Source of the DNA: Donghicola mangrovi
Lineage (GTDB): Bacteria; Pseudomonadota; Alphaproteobacteria; Rhodobacterales; Rhodobacteraceae
DNA: 64,000 bases
Assembly: GCF_013377535.1 (NCBI RefSeq)
Contig: NZ_JABCJE010000002.1
Coordinates: 62,001 to 126,000, forward strand
Direction of reading: 5' to 3'
The notes under the pieces are model-generated. The model ran no database searches and had not been told where the DNA came from. It saw nothing but the letters and a program-made list of their open reading frames with translations. Both the position numbers and the translations under genes were made by a program. How positions within the stretch are numbered: position 1 is the first letter of the stretch; each line of letters opens with the position of its first letter. Below are positions 28,770 through 37,169 of the stretch, piece by piece.

Positions 28770-29939
28770 TTACTCCTTGAATGCGGTGCACTGGCTCTCG
28801 GGGGTGTCGAGGCCAAGGGTATCAAGTTCGGTGCGTTGGTGCAGGAACCCCTCGAGCGGGGCTTGGGCCACAACGGCGTTCGGATGGACAAGGGCGATGG
28901 GCTGGCGCATCTGGCCGTTCCAGTCGCGGAAGGTCATGGGCGCGCCCTTGAAACCCGCCAGTTCGAAATGGTCGGACAGCATAAAGCTGCGCAGGGTTTC
29001 AGGATCGTCCGAGCTGGTGCGGGTCACGGCCTCGCCGATGCTGCGGACGGCGGCCCAGGTGCCGTAATCCTCGGGGCGCATGTCGCGGCCGGCCAGTTCG
29101 TGGAAACGGAATTGCAGCTGCGCCGCGCCCCACTGTTCGACCACGGACGCCCATGTGACGGGCTTGATCCCTTCGGAGCCCGCAAGGGGGCGGGGCAGCC
29201 ACGTGTTGTACATCACATAACGGCCGAAATCGCCGATCTCGTCCGCGACCAGCAGCACATCGTAATCCCCGAATTCCTGAGTGAACAGAGGCACTTCGGC
29301 GCTGGCGTTGCGGCGCATGTCGGCGTTGAAATCCCACACCTTGGAGGCGGCGATCTTCATCCCGAATTTGCGGGCCGACCGCGTCAGAGCCACCGCAAAG
29401 GACTGGTCGCGTTCATTGGTCCCCGCCACCAAGGCCAGCCGCGACCAACGCTTTTGCAGCAGGAATTGCATCAGCGCATCTGTGCGCATCAGCATCGACG
29501 GCGCGGTATGCAAGAGGTTCCGGCGGCACTGACTGTCGCGCAGTTCCGGAGCCTCGTTGGTGCCATTGATAAAGAGGGCGCCTTCGGCCTCGGGCAGATC
29601 GGTGATGGCCAGAATATCGGGCATCGGCGCGTCCAGCACGATCAGATGGCTTTCGGCGAGTGCGGCGCGGGCCTCGGCCAACAGATCGCCGCCCACGGGC
29701 ACATCATGAACCGTCAGCGAATAGGTCTGCCCCAGAAAGCGGCCGGTCGTGGTGTTGTCGATGATTGCCAGTTCTGCCCCGCGCAGGCCGTTATCCTCGG
29801 GGATGCGGTCCAGATTCGATAGGGTCGGGGGCTGCTCGACCTGCTGACGGATCAGATGGATCGGAATCGCCAACTCTGCCGACGCCAAGGCAGGCGCAAC
29901 GGCACAAGCCAATGCACAAAGGGCGCTGGTAAAACGCAT
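28770..29939 (-). CDS. Periplasmic binding-protein-like component of the PQQ ABC cassette
   Basis: A 389-residue precursor with a signal peptide (cleavage about ALASA). The fold is that of branched-chain amino-acid-type binding proteins, seen in LVAGTNERDQSFAVALTRSA, LFINGTNEAPELRDSQCRRN and the hinge-like DVLLVADEIGDFGRYVMYN. GAGGAGGACCCACC precedes ATG 29939. It is the first gene of a five-gene minus-strand operon, divergent from pedF; a regulator-like site lies between. A binding protein of importer type combined with an export-type permease is odd, so it may act as a sensor or delivery protein rather than an importer subunit. Confidence 0.83.
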   Translation of the reverse strand: MRFTSALCALACAVAPALASAELAIPIHLIRQQVEQPPTLSNLDRIPEDNGLRGAELAIIDNTTTGRFLGQTYSLTVHDVPVGGDLLAEARAALAESHLIVLDAPMPDILAITDLPEAEGALFINGTNEAPELRDSQCRRNLLHTAPSMLMRTDALMQFLLQKRWSRLALVAGTNERDQSFAVALTRSARKFGMKIAASKVWDFNADMRRNASAEVPLFTQEFGDYDVLLVADEIGDFGRYVMYNTWLPRPLAGSEGIKPVTWASVVEQWGAAQLQFRFHELAGRDMRPEDYGTWAAVRSIGEAVTRTSSDDPETLRSFMLSDHFELAGFKGAPMTFRDWNGQMRQPIALVHPNAVVAQAPLEGFLHQRTELDTLGLDTPESQCTAFKE

Positions 29940-30037
29940 GGTGGGTCCTCCTCGGGGGTACGCTATGGGGGCGGGGGCACAGGTGAAATACGACCAATGT
30001 CTCACGCCCGTATCCTTCAGATAGTACCGTCCCCCAA

Positions 30038-30052
30038 CCAAGGTCTAATACC
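30038..30052 (+). promoter_or_regulatory. Putative regulator site before pedF
   Basis: CCAAGGTCTAATACC. It matches CCWWRGTCT (30038-30046) and shares GTCTAATACC with the site before the response-regulator gene. It ends 67 bases before the pedF start and lies in the divergent promoter region with the ABC cassette. A further TACGACC element lies at 29989-29995. Confidence 0.4.
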
Positions 30053-30119
30053 GTCCGCTGCGGTCGCATTTATAACTGACAAAAAAGACGCGAACACGGC
30101 ACTACGGAGGAGACCCCAA

Positions 30120-30818
30120 ATGCCCAAGAAGATTTCATCGCTCGCCCTTGGTGGCGTTGCCCTCGTCCTGACCGCAACCCTCGCGCTGGCTCATGGCGAC
30201 GTGGCCCCCCAGCCGGTGAACACCGATGCACTGCCCGACGTTGGCGAAGAGTGGCTGAGCGAAAACCCCTACCGTGAAGAAGCTGCCGGCAAAGAAGTCT
30301 GGGAAAAGGCGATCGAGATCGGCTCGTCGGGCTTTAACCAGAACTGCGCACGCTGCCACGGTTTGGGTGCGGTTTCGGGCGGTCTGGCCCCTGACCTGCG
30401 CTTCCTCGAGGCCGAAGAATTCGGTGACGAATGGTTCGTAGAGCGCTTCCAGCTGGGCTACACCCAGAACGGCATCACCAAGATGCCCGCGTTCGGTGAA
30501 CTGCTGGGCCAGAAGGCCGCTTGGGCGATCCGTACCTACATCGAAACCCGTCCCGATCAGGACCAGATCGACGAGCAGACCCCTGCGCTGCTGGAACTGC
30601 GCGACGCTCTGGCGTCGATGGCCGAAGGTGGCGAAGGTGACGCGGCTGCGATCCACGATCAGCTGGCCGAAATCGGCAATGGCATCGAGACCCTGTCGGG
30701 CGCACCGGTTGCAGACAGCGTGGCCAGCAAGGCAGCGCACATCCTGGAAAAGGGTGGCGACGATGCCTTCCATAAGGCCGCCGAGACCCTGACCATCGGC
30801 CTGTCGTCGGCTCACTAA
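30120..30818 (+). CDS. pedF: Cytochrome c-550 PedF
   Basis: A 232-residue periplasmic precursor with a signal peptide (MPKKISSLALGGVALVLTATLALA, then HGDVAPQPV). It carries one haem motif, CARCH, in SGFNQNCARCHGLGAVSGG, and a probable Met ligand in ITKMPAFGELLG. The mature N-terminus HGDVAPQPVNT and the haem surroundings match the PedF type of cytochrome c-550 that serves PQQ alcohol dehydrogenases. GGAGGAGACCCCAA precedes ATG 30120. An unusually long, acidic helical C-terminal extension (about residues 155-232) follows the haem domain. The next gene follows after one base. Confidence 0.9.
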   Translation: MPKKISSLALGGVALVLTATLALAHGDVAPQPVNTDALPDVGEEWLSENPYREEAAGKEVWEKAIEIGSSGFNQNCARCHGLGAVSGGLAPDLRFLEAEEFGDEWFVERFQLGYTQNGITKMPAFGELLGQKAAWAIRTYIETRPDQDQIDEQTPALLELRDALASMAEGGEGDAAAIHDQLAEIGNGIETLSGAPVADSVASKAAHILEKGGDDAFHKAAETLTIGLSSAH

Positions 30819-30819
30819 C

Positions 30820-31731
30820 ATGCAGCGAGCAAGGGCCCTTTCTCTCCCCGCTCTTGTTCTCTCTTTGGTCGTGGGCGGCGTTAGCGCCGCCCATGCCGAG
30901 GACCCATGCGCGGATTTCACGCCTCAGGCCAAACCCCAGAACGCCAGCCGCGACATCGTCGGGCAGGATCTGGACCAGATCATGGAGCAGGGCTCCATTC
31001 TGTTTGCGGTCTATGATGATTACGCGCCCTACAGCTGGCTCGAGGATGGCAAGCCCCGCGGGGTTGACGTCGATATCGCCAAGCTGATCGCCGAATATAT
31101 TGGCGTCGAGCCCAAGTTCAATTTCGTGCTGTCCGGTGAGAACCTAGAGCAGGACCTGTTGAACAACATCTGGAAGGGTTCCGCCGTCGGGGGCCGCGTC
31201 TCGAACGTGATGATGCGCATTCCCTATGATTCCAAATTCAAATGCCGTGTCGAGCAGGTGACCTTTACCGGTCAATATGCCGCCGAGAGCATTGCCATTG
31301 CCTATGACAAGGCAAGCTACCCCGAGGATCTGCCCGTTCCGGCCTATTTCCGGTTCGACAAGGTCTCGGTCGAGAATGACTCCATCTCCGATTTCTATCT
31401 GTCCGGTCTGGCCGGTGGTCAGCTGATGACCAACATCGTGCGCTTCCCCAACATGGAGAAGGCGATGGATGCGCTGGAAAACCACGAGGTCAAAGCCTCG
31501 ATGGGGCCGCTGGCGCAGCTGGAATACGGTGCGACCGATGCGATCGGGATTCACCAGCCCTCGCTGGCGGGATTTGCGGTGTCGAAGTGGACTTTGGGCG
31601 TTGGCGTTCATCTAAGCTACAAGGACGTGGCCTACATGGTGGATGACGCGATTGCTGCCGCGCTGGCGGATGGCCGGATCGCTCAAATTTACGCCGATTA
31701 CGGGCTGACCCACCAAGCGCCGGTACGCTGA
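30820..31731 (+). CDS. Quinoprotein-dehydrogenase-associated binding protein (MxaJ/XoxJ-like)
   Basis: A 303-residue precursor with a signal peptide (cleavage about SAAHA|ED), of the solute-binding-protein 3 fold. The MxaJ/XoxJ relatives share the opening ILFAVYDDYAPYSWLEDGKP and GVDVDIAKLIAEYI. In methylotrophs XoxJ/MxaJ are thought to help activate or mature the dehydrogenase, perhaps by loading PQQ or metal. It starts one base after pedF and probably relies on the same mRNA. The Cys pair at CADF and FKCRVEQ may form a disulfide. Confidence 0.88.
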   Translation: MQRARALSLPALVLSLVVGGVSAAHAEDPCADFTPQAKPQNASRDIVGQDLDQIMEQGSILFAVYDDYAPYSWLEDGKPRGVDVDIAKLIAEYIGVEPKFNFVLSGENLEQDLLNNIWKGSAVGGRVSNVMMRIPYDSKFKCRVEQVTFTGQYAAESIAIAYDKASYPEDLPVPAYFRFDKVSVENDSISDFYLSGLAGGQLMTNIVRFPNMEKAMDALENHEVKASMGPLAQLEYGATDAIGIHQPSLAGFAVSKWTLGVGVHLSYKDVAYMVDDAIAAALADGRIAQIYADYGLTHQAPVR

Positions 31732-31758
31732 TCCGGTTAAATATGCGGTGAACTCATC

Positions 31759-31775
31759 CCTTAGTCTAATATGCC
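31759..31775 (+). promoter_or_regulatory. Putative regulator site before coxG
   Basis: CCTTAGTCTAATATGCC. CCTTAGTCT is identical to the site before the PQQ dehydrogenase (22884-22892), and GTCTAATA matches pedF and the response-regulator promoter. It ends 53 bases before the coxG GTG start. Confidence 0.4.
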
Positions 31776-31828
31776 ATTTGACTGACGTCTCATAGGCTTG
31801 ATGATGGAAGTGAGGGAGGATCGTTACC

Positions 31829-32380
31829 GTGAACATGAACGACTCGCGAGAGATCGCAGCCACCCCCGAGGCGGTGTGGGCTGCGATCCTTGATCCGGAA
31901 GTGCTGCGCCAGTGCGTTCCGGGATGTGAAGAAATGCAGGGCAGCCCCGAAGAGGGCTTTGATGCGACCGTTGTCCAGAAGGTCGGCCCCGTAAAGGCGA
32001 AGTTCTCTGGCAAGGTCACCCTGTCCGATATGGTCGCGCCCCAATCCCTGCGCCTGAGCGGCGAAGGCAAGGGCGGCGCTGCGGGCTTTGCCAAGGGCGA
32101 AGCGACCGTGACCCTCGCGCCTTCGGGTGCTGGCACTTTGCTGACATATGACGTCGAAGCCAAGGTTGGCGGCAAGCTCGCGCAGCTTGGCAGCCGCGTC
32201 ATCGACGGGTTCGCCAAAAAGATGGCCGACCAGTTTTTCGAGAATTTCCAGAACGTTGTCGAAGGCGACGCTGCGGCCGAGGAAGCGCCCGCAGTTGAAA
32301 CCGTCGCAACCGAGGAGACCGCTGTTGAGGAGCAGCCTCAGGAAGAAAAGAAAGGATTTTTCAAGCGTCTGTTCAGCTGA
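31829..32380 (+). CDS. coxG: CoxG-family SRPBCC protein
   Basis: A 183-residue protein of the CoxG (SRPBCC/START-like) family. It opens with SREIAATPEAVWAAILDPEV and LRQCVPGCEEMQG, the family hallmark, followed by a hydrophobic-cavity beta-sheet. The tail (about 150-183) is Glu-rich and ends EKKGFFKRLFS, a short amphipathic segment that may touch the membrane. In Oligotropha CoxG helps recruit CO dehydrogenase to the membrane. The GTG start has GGGAGGA 8 bases ahead. It leads the coxG-S-L-M group. Confidence 0.88.
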   Translation: MNMNDSREIAATPEAVWAAILDPEVLRQCVPGCEEMQGSPEEGFDATVVQKVGPVKAKFSGKVTLSDMVAPQSLRLSGEGKGGAAGFAKGEATVTLAPSGAGTLLTYDVEAKVGGKLAQLGSRVIDGFAKKMADQFFENFQNVVEGDAAAEEAPAVETVATEETAVEEQPQEEKKGFFKRLFS

Positions 32381-32442
32381 ACAGGCAGCGATTGATTTGA
32401 GTTGATCGCGACCCAGCATTTCGCCAGCTAGGGAGGAGTTAG

Positions 32443-32928
32443 ATGGCAAAAGTATCAATGACCGTGAACGGTCGCGCCGTAAGCGGAGACGTGGCAGGCA
32501 ACCGCCTTTTGGTAGAGTTCCTGCGCGAAGACCTTCGCATGACCGGCACCCACGTGGGATGTGACACCAGCCAGTGCGGCGCGTGTGTCGTCCACGTCAA
32601 CGGCAAGGCCGTAAAGTCCTGCACCATGCTTGCCCACGAGGCAGAAGGCGCAACCATCACCACAATCGAAGGCATCGCCAGCCCCGACGGTACCATGAGC
32701 CGTGTGCAGCAGGCGTTCCAGGATCATCACGGCCTGCAGTGCGGTTTCTGCACCCCCGGCATGGTGATGACCGCGACCAAGCTGCTCGAGCAGAACCCCA
32801 CCCCCACCGAGGCCGAAGTACGCCACGCGCTGGAAGGGAACATCTGCCGCTGCACCGGTTACCACAACATCGTCAAAGCCATTCTGGCAGCGTCCGGTCA
32901 GGACGTTTCCAAGATCGCTGCGGAATAA
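32443..32928 (+). CDS. coxS: Molybdenum hydroxylase iron-sulfur subunit CoxS
   Basis: A 161-residue subunit with two [2Fe-2S] clusters. The plant-type ferredoxin ligands are in [14 protein letters not shown] (plus Cys in VKSCTML). The helical C-terminal cluster is bound by CGFCTPGM and [11 protein letters not shown]. It is the electron-transfer subunit of the xanthine oxidase family (CoxS/CutC type). GGGAGGAGTT precedes the ATG. It precedes coxL and coxM; this S-L-M order is that of form II genes, whereas proven form I CO dehydrogenases use M-S-L. Confidence 0.93.
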   Translation: MAKVSMTVNGRAVSGDVAGNRLLVEFLREDLRMTGTHVGCDTSQCGACVVHVNGKAVKSCTMLAHEAEGATITTIEGIASPDGTMSRVQQAFQDHHGLQCGFCTPGMVMTATKLLEQNPTPTEAEVRHALEGNICRCTGYHNIVKAILAASGQDVSKIAAE

Positions 32929-33000
32929 AACGGCCTCTGGCGCGAGGAGGCGCCGGTCGCATGGCGGATCACACCGCCACAGTTTTAGGGAGGATGGACC

Positions 33001-35364
33001 ATGCCGAAGGATTCAGGCATCGGCGCTGCAAGCAAGCGGCGCGAGGACGTACGGTTCCTAACCGGAGCCGGTAACTATACCGACGACATCAACGTTTACG
33101 GTCAGGCTTATGTGTATTTTCTGCGTTCCGACGTAGCACATGGCCGGATCAACAGCATCGACACCAGCGCGGCTTCGGAAATGCCGGGCGTTGTGCGTGT
33201 CTTCACCGGCGACGACTTCGAAGGCGTCGGTGGTCTGCCCTGCGGTTGGCAGGTGACCGACCGTTTCGGCCAGCCCATGCAAGAGCCCGGCCACCCCGTT
33301 CTGGCCCGCGGCAAGGTTCGTCACGTCGGTGACCCCATCGCCGCCGTTGTCGCAGACACCCTGCAGCAGGCCCGCGATGCCGCCGAAGCCATCGAGCTGG
33401 ACATCGAGGAACTGCCCGCCGTTGTGGACATGAAGGCCGCCCTGAACGAAGGCGCTGCCAAGGTACATGACGAGCTGCCCTCGAACCTCTGTTACGACTG
33501 GGGATTCGTCGAGGACAACAAGGCCGCCGTGGACGAGGCGATCAAGAACGCCGCCCACGTCACCACGCTGGAGCTGATCAACAACCGTCTGGTCGCAAAC
33601 CCGATGGAGCCCCGCGTGGCCGTTGGCGACTATAACCGCGCCAACGACGAGTCGACCCTCTATACCACCAGCCAGAACCCCCACGTGATCCGTCTCTTGA
33701 TGGGCGCGTTCGTTCTGGGCATCCCCGAGCACAAGCTGCGCGTTGTAGCCCCCGATGTGGGCGGCGGCTTTGGCACCAAGATCTTCCACTATGCGGAAGA
33801 AGCCTTTGTGACCTTTGCCTCGCGCAAGCTGAACCGCGCCGTGAAGTGGACCGCATCGCGTTCCGAAGCGTTCATGTCGGACGCTCATGGCCGTGACCAC
33901 GTGACCAAGATCGAACTGGCACTGGATGCGGACAACAACTTCACCGCGATCCGCACCGAAACCTACGCGAACATGGGCGCCTATCTGTCTACCTTTGCGC
34001 CTTCGGTTCCGACGTGGCTGCACGGCACACTGATGGCGGGCAACTACAAGACGCCCCTAATCTATGTGAACGTGAAGGCCGTGTTCACCAACACCGTTCC
34101 CGTTGACGCCTATCGCGGCGCAGGCCGCCCCGAGGCGACCTATCAGCTGGAGCGCGTGGTGGACAAAGCTGCCCGTGAACTGGGTGTGGACCCCATCGCC
34201 CTGCGCCGCCAGAACTTCATTTCGGAGTTCCCCTATGCGACGCCCGTGGCGGTCGAGTACGACACCGGCAACTACTTTGCGACCATGGACAAGCTCGAAG
34301 AGATCGCCGATCTGGCCGGTTTCGACGCGCGCCGCAAAGAATCCGAAGCCAAAGGCATGCTGCGCGGTCTAGGCATCAACTGCTACATCGAGGCTTGCGG
34401 TATCGCGCCCTCGAACCTGGTTGGTCAGCTTGGTGCGCGTGCGGGCCTTTATGATGCGGCGACGGTGCGTGTGAACGCGACCGGCTCGATCAGCGTCATG
34501 GTCGGGGCGCACAGCCACGGTCAGGGCCACGAAACGGCGTTCCCGCAGGTCGTTGCAGACATGCTCGGGATCGACGAGTCGATGATCGAGATCGTCCACG
34601 GCGACAGCTCCAAGATCCCGTTCGGCATGGGCACTTATGGCTCGCGCTCTCTGGCGGTTTGCGGATCGGCGATGGTCCGTGCCACCGAGAAGATCATCAA
34701 GAAAGCCAAGAAGATCGCCAGCCACCTGCTGGAAGCCTCCGAAGGCGATATCGAGCTCAAGGACGGCAAGTTCAGCGTGGCCGGCACCGACAAGTCGGTT
34801 GCTTGGGGCGATGTGACCTTGGCGGCATATGTGCCCCACAACTATCCGCTCGAGGACATCGAGCCCGGCCTCGAAGAGACCGCGTTCTATGACCCGTCGA
34901 ACTTTACCTACCCGTCGGGTGCGTATTGCTGCGAAGTGGAACTGGACCCTGAGACCGGCAAGGTCACCATCGAGCGTTTCGCGGCAGCGGACGACTTCGG
35001 CAACGTGGTGAACCCGATGATCGTCGAAGGTCAGGTTCACGGCGGGATCGGTCAGGGTATCGGTCAGGCGCTGCTGGAAAACTGTGTCTACGACAGCGAA
35101 GGCCAGCTCTTGAGCGCGTCCTATATGGACTACGCGATGCCCCGCGCCGAGGACGTGCCCTTCTATGTGGTCGACCATTCCTGCGCGACGCCCTGTACCC
35201 ACAACCCGCTGGGTGTAAAGGGCTGCGGCGAAGCCGGTGCGATCGGATCGCCGCCCGCAGTGGTCAACGCTGTGATCGACGCGATCCAGTCCGGTGGCAA
35301 AAACGTGCTGCATATCGATATGCCCCTGTCGCCCCAGCGCGTCTGGGCTGCGATGCAAGACTGA
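33001..35364 (+). CDS. coxL: Molybdopterin-binding large subunit, form II CoxL-like
   Basis: A 787-residue catalytic subunit of the xanthine oxidase family. The active-site loop at residues 370-376 reads AYRGAGR, the form II signature, instead of AYxCSFR with the Cys that binds the copper-sulfur bridge of true CO dehydrogenase. So CO oxidation is not established; aldehydes or heterocyclic compounds are alternatives. Other features are [19 protein letters not shown] (molybdopterin contact), [21 protein letters not shown], and the catalytic Glu in [26 protein letters not shown] precedes the ATG. Located beside an alcohol dehydrogenase locus, it might oxidise the resulting aldehyde. Confidence 0.92.
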   Translation: MPKDSGIGAASKRREDVRFLTGAGNYTDDINVYGQAYVYFLRSDVAHGRINSIDTSAASEMPGVVRVFTGDDFEGVGGLPCGWQVTDRFGQPMQEPGHPVLARGKVRHVGDPIAAVVADTLQQARDAAEAIELDIEELPAVVDMKAALNEGAAKVHDELPSNLCYDWGFVEDNKAAVDEAIKNAAHVTTLELINNRLVANPMEPRVAVGDYNRANDESTLYTTSQNPHVIRLLMGAFVLGIPEHKLRVVAPDVGGGFGTKIFHYAEEAFVTFASRKLNRAVKWTASRSEAFMSDAHGRDHVTKIELALDADNNFTAIRTETYANMGAYLSTFAPSVPTWLHGTLMAGNYKTPLIYVNVKAVFTNTVPVDAYRGAGRPEATYQLERVVDKAARELGVDPIALRRQNFISEFPYATPVAVEYDTGNYFATMDKLEEIADLAGFDARRKESEAKGMLRGLGINCYIEACGIAPSNLVGQLGARAGLYDAATVRVNATGSISVMVGAHSHGQGHETAFPQVVADMLGIDESMIEIVHGDSSKIPFGMGTYGSRSLAVCGSAMVRATEKIIKKAKKIASHLLEASEGDIELKDGKFSVAGTDKSVAWGDVTLAAYVPHNYPLEDIEPGLEETAFYDPSNFTYPSGAYCCEVELDPETGKVTIERFAAADDFGNVVNPMIVEGQVHGGIGQGIGQALLENCVYDSEGQLLSASYMDYAMPRAEDVPFYVVDHSCATPCTHNPLGVKGCGEAGAIGSPPAVVNAVIDAIQSGGKNVLHIDMPLSPQRVWAAMQD

Positions 35365-35380
35365 TGACGGAGAGGGCGGA

Positions 35381-35428
35381 CCGGGGGCCAAGCCCCCGGA
35401 CCCCCGGAGTATTTCTACAAAGAAGAAG
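35381..35428 (+). repeat. Short intergenic repeat, copy 2, with hairpin
   Basis: A GC-rich hairpin (CCGGGGGC at 35381-35388 and GCCCCCGG at 35392-35399) is followed by GGAGTATTTCTACAAAGAAG (35406-35425, ending GAAG...). The tail resembles copies at 11285-11308 and 51272-51294. It lies between coxL and coxM and could stabilise or process the mRNA. Confidence 0.5.
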
Positions 35429-35457
35429 CAGGAAACTGCGACTTCAGGAGGAGCGAT

Positions 35458-36249
35458 ATGTACGCATTCGACTTTGAAAAACCGACCACCGTCGCAGAGG
35501 CCGTTGCCGCACTGGCGGATGACGAAGCGCAGCCTTTGTCGGGCGGTCAGACCCTGATCCCCACCCTGAAACAGCGACTGGCGATGCCGTCCAAGCTGGT
35601 CAGCCTGACCGGTATTGCCGAGATGCAGGGCGTTTGCACCAATGATGCGGGCCAGCTCTGCATTGGTGGCGCGACCCCTCATGCGGTGGTGGCGGCCGAG
35701 GCAGCGTCCAAATATCCGGCGCTGTCGGCTCTGGCCAGCAACATCGGTGACCCTGCGGTGCGCAACCGTGGCACCATCGGTGGTAGCGTGGCCAACAACG
35801 ATCCGGCGGCGTGCTATCCGTCGGCGGTGCTGGCTTCGGGCGCGACCGTGGTGACCAATAACCGCGAGATTGCGGCGGACGATTATTTCCAGGGGCTGTT
35901 CTCGACCGCTCTGGAAGAGGGCGAAATCATCACCGAGGTGCGCTTCCCCGTGCCGCAGGCGGCGAACTACCAGAAGTTCGTGCAGCCCGCGTCGCGTTTC
36001 GCGCTGGTCGGCGTGTTTGTGGCCAAGTTCGCGGACGGGGTTCGCGTGGCGGTCACCGGCGCGTCGAACGATGGTGTGTTCCGCTGGACCGAGGCCGAAA
36101 AAGCGCTGAGCGCGAACTTCAGCCCCGATGCGCTGAACGGTCTGTCGGTATCTGCGGACGGCATGATTGGCGATCTGCACGGCACGCCGGAATACCGCGC
36201 GCATCTGATCGCGGTGATGACCAAGCGGGCGGTTGCGGCGGCCAGCTAA
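35458..36249 (+). CDS. coxM: FAD-binding medium subunit CoxM
   Basis: A 263-residue FAD subunit. The two FAD motifs are SGGQTLIPTLKQRLA near the N-terminus and NRGTIGGSVANNDPAACYP near residue 105. ATG 35458 follows AGGAGGAGCG. It completes the heterotrimer with coxS and coxL. Electrons pass from the molybdenum site through the iron-sulfur clusters to this flavin. The gap to coxL holds a hairpin and intergenic repeat, and a terminator lies after the gene. Confidence 0.93.
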   Translation: MYAFDFEKPTTVAEAVAALADDEAQPLSGGQTLIPTLKQRLAMPSKLVSLTGIAEMQGVCTNDAGQLCIGGATPHAVVAAEAASKYPALSALASNIGDPAVRNRGTIGGSVANNDPAACYPSAVLASGATVVTNNREIAADDYFQGLFSTALEEGEIITEVRFPVPQAANYQKFVQPASRFALVGVFVAKFADGVRVAVTGASNDGVFRWTEAEKALSANFSPDALNGLSVSADGMIGDLHGTPEYRAHLIAVMTKRAVAAAS

Positions 36250-36268
36250 GGCTGCTGGTACGATAAAC

Positions 36269-36302
36269 AAAAAGGGCGCGTCGGGAGACCGGCGCGCCTT
36301 TT
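36269..36302. terminator. Bidirectional terminator between coxM and apbE
   Basis: AAAAAGGGCGCGTCGG pairs with CCGGCGCGCCTTTT (one bulge, one G-T), loop GAGA, with an A-run on one side and a T-run on the other. It can therefore end both coxM (plus) and the convergent apbE (minus). Confidence 0.85.
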
Positions 36303-36308
36303 GGCTGT

Positions 36309-37169
36309 TCAGAGGGTGGTCAGGTTGCCTTGGTGATCCACGACCTGAATGCGGTGCAGGTTTGCGGCCTGTTTCAGGCTGCGCAGATCGGGCAGGGGCA
36401 TCATGCAGGCTGCCGTGGACAGGGCGTCTGCCATGGCGGCGCTGTCGGCGGTGATGCTGACCGTGGACCAAAGCGGCCGCTGGCCTGCGGGGCCCATGAT
36501 ATGGGGCTGCCCCGCGATAAGGGTGCCCGAGGGGCTGGAGGTTGCCGCGGCGCCATCTGTCAGGGTGGTTTGACCGACCAGCCCATGTTGCGGGTCCGAG
36601 AGGCCCAAGTGGAACGGGCCGGACAAGGCGGCGAATTCCCCGATATTGATCAGCGCCTTGGTGGCACCTGCGCGCTGTAGGTCGGCGCGGATCAGGTCGG
36701 TGGCGTAGCCTTGGGCGATGCCGTTCAGGGTGATCTGTTGGCCTTGGCCCAGATACAGGGTGTGGCCGGTGCGGTGGGTTTGGTGCCAGCCGATCCGGGT
36801 GGGGTCCGCCTGGGTGCCTGTTGCGGCGGCGTGCCAGAGGGTTTGCACCGTGGGGTCAAAAAGGCCGCCGGTCAGCAGGTGAGCGCGGTCGCACAGCGCG
36901 GTCAGGTCGGCGAACTCGGGGGACAGGTCCAGTTGCCCCGTTTCGTTCAGCCGCGTCAGGGCCGAGGGTTGGTAGAGCGAAAACTGTGCCTCGATCGCGC
37001 GTAGGCGAGCGGGGATCGCGGCCAGCAGGGGGGCGGTCATATCGCGGGGGCCGTGCAGGGTCACGCTGACCTCGGCCCCAAGCGCGATGCCGGACCATGT
37101 GGACGCCTGCGCCAAAGCGGGTGCACAGGCAAAGGCGGCAGAAAGGCTCAGGAAACGGCGGCGGTTCAT
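36309..37169 (-). CDS. apbE: FAD:protein FMN transferase ApbE
   Basis: A 286-residue protein with a signal or Tat-like N-terminus (MNRRRFLSLSAAFACAPALA), so it is probably exported. ApbE covalently attaches FMN to a Thr or Ser of partner proteins. Visible are QFSLYQPSALTRLNETG, LTGGLFDPTVQTLW, LNGIAQGYATDLI and TADSAAMADALSTA, the conserved family segments that bind FAD and magnesium. Its ATG overlaps the stop of the NosR-like gene (ATGA). That gene encodes a matching flavinylation target, so the pair form a dedicated system. Confidence 0.92.
   Translation of the reverse strand: MNRRRFLSLSAAFACAPALAQASTWSGIALGAEVSVTLHGPRDMTAPLLAAIPARLRAIEAQFSLYQPSALTRLNETGQLDLSPEFADLTALCDRAHLLTGGLFDPTVQTLWHAAATGTQADPTRIGWHQTHRTGHTLYLGQGQQITLNGIAQGYATDLIRADLQRAGATKALINIGEFAALSGPFHLGLSDPQHGLVGQTTLTDGAAATSSPSGTLIAGQPHIMGPAGQRPLWSTVSITADSAAMADALSTAACMMPLPDLRSLKQAANLHRIQVVDHQGNLTTL

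Noticed and set aside
33001-35364. coxL as a genuine CO dehydrogenase
   Set aside because: The active-site loop is AYRGAGR (form II), lacking the Cys of form I enzymes.
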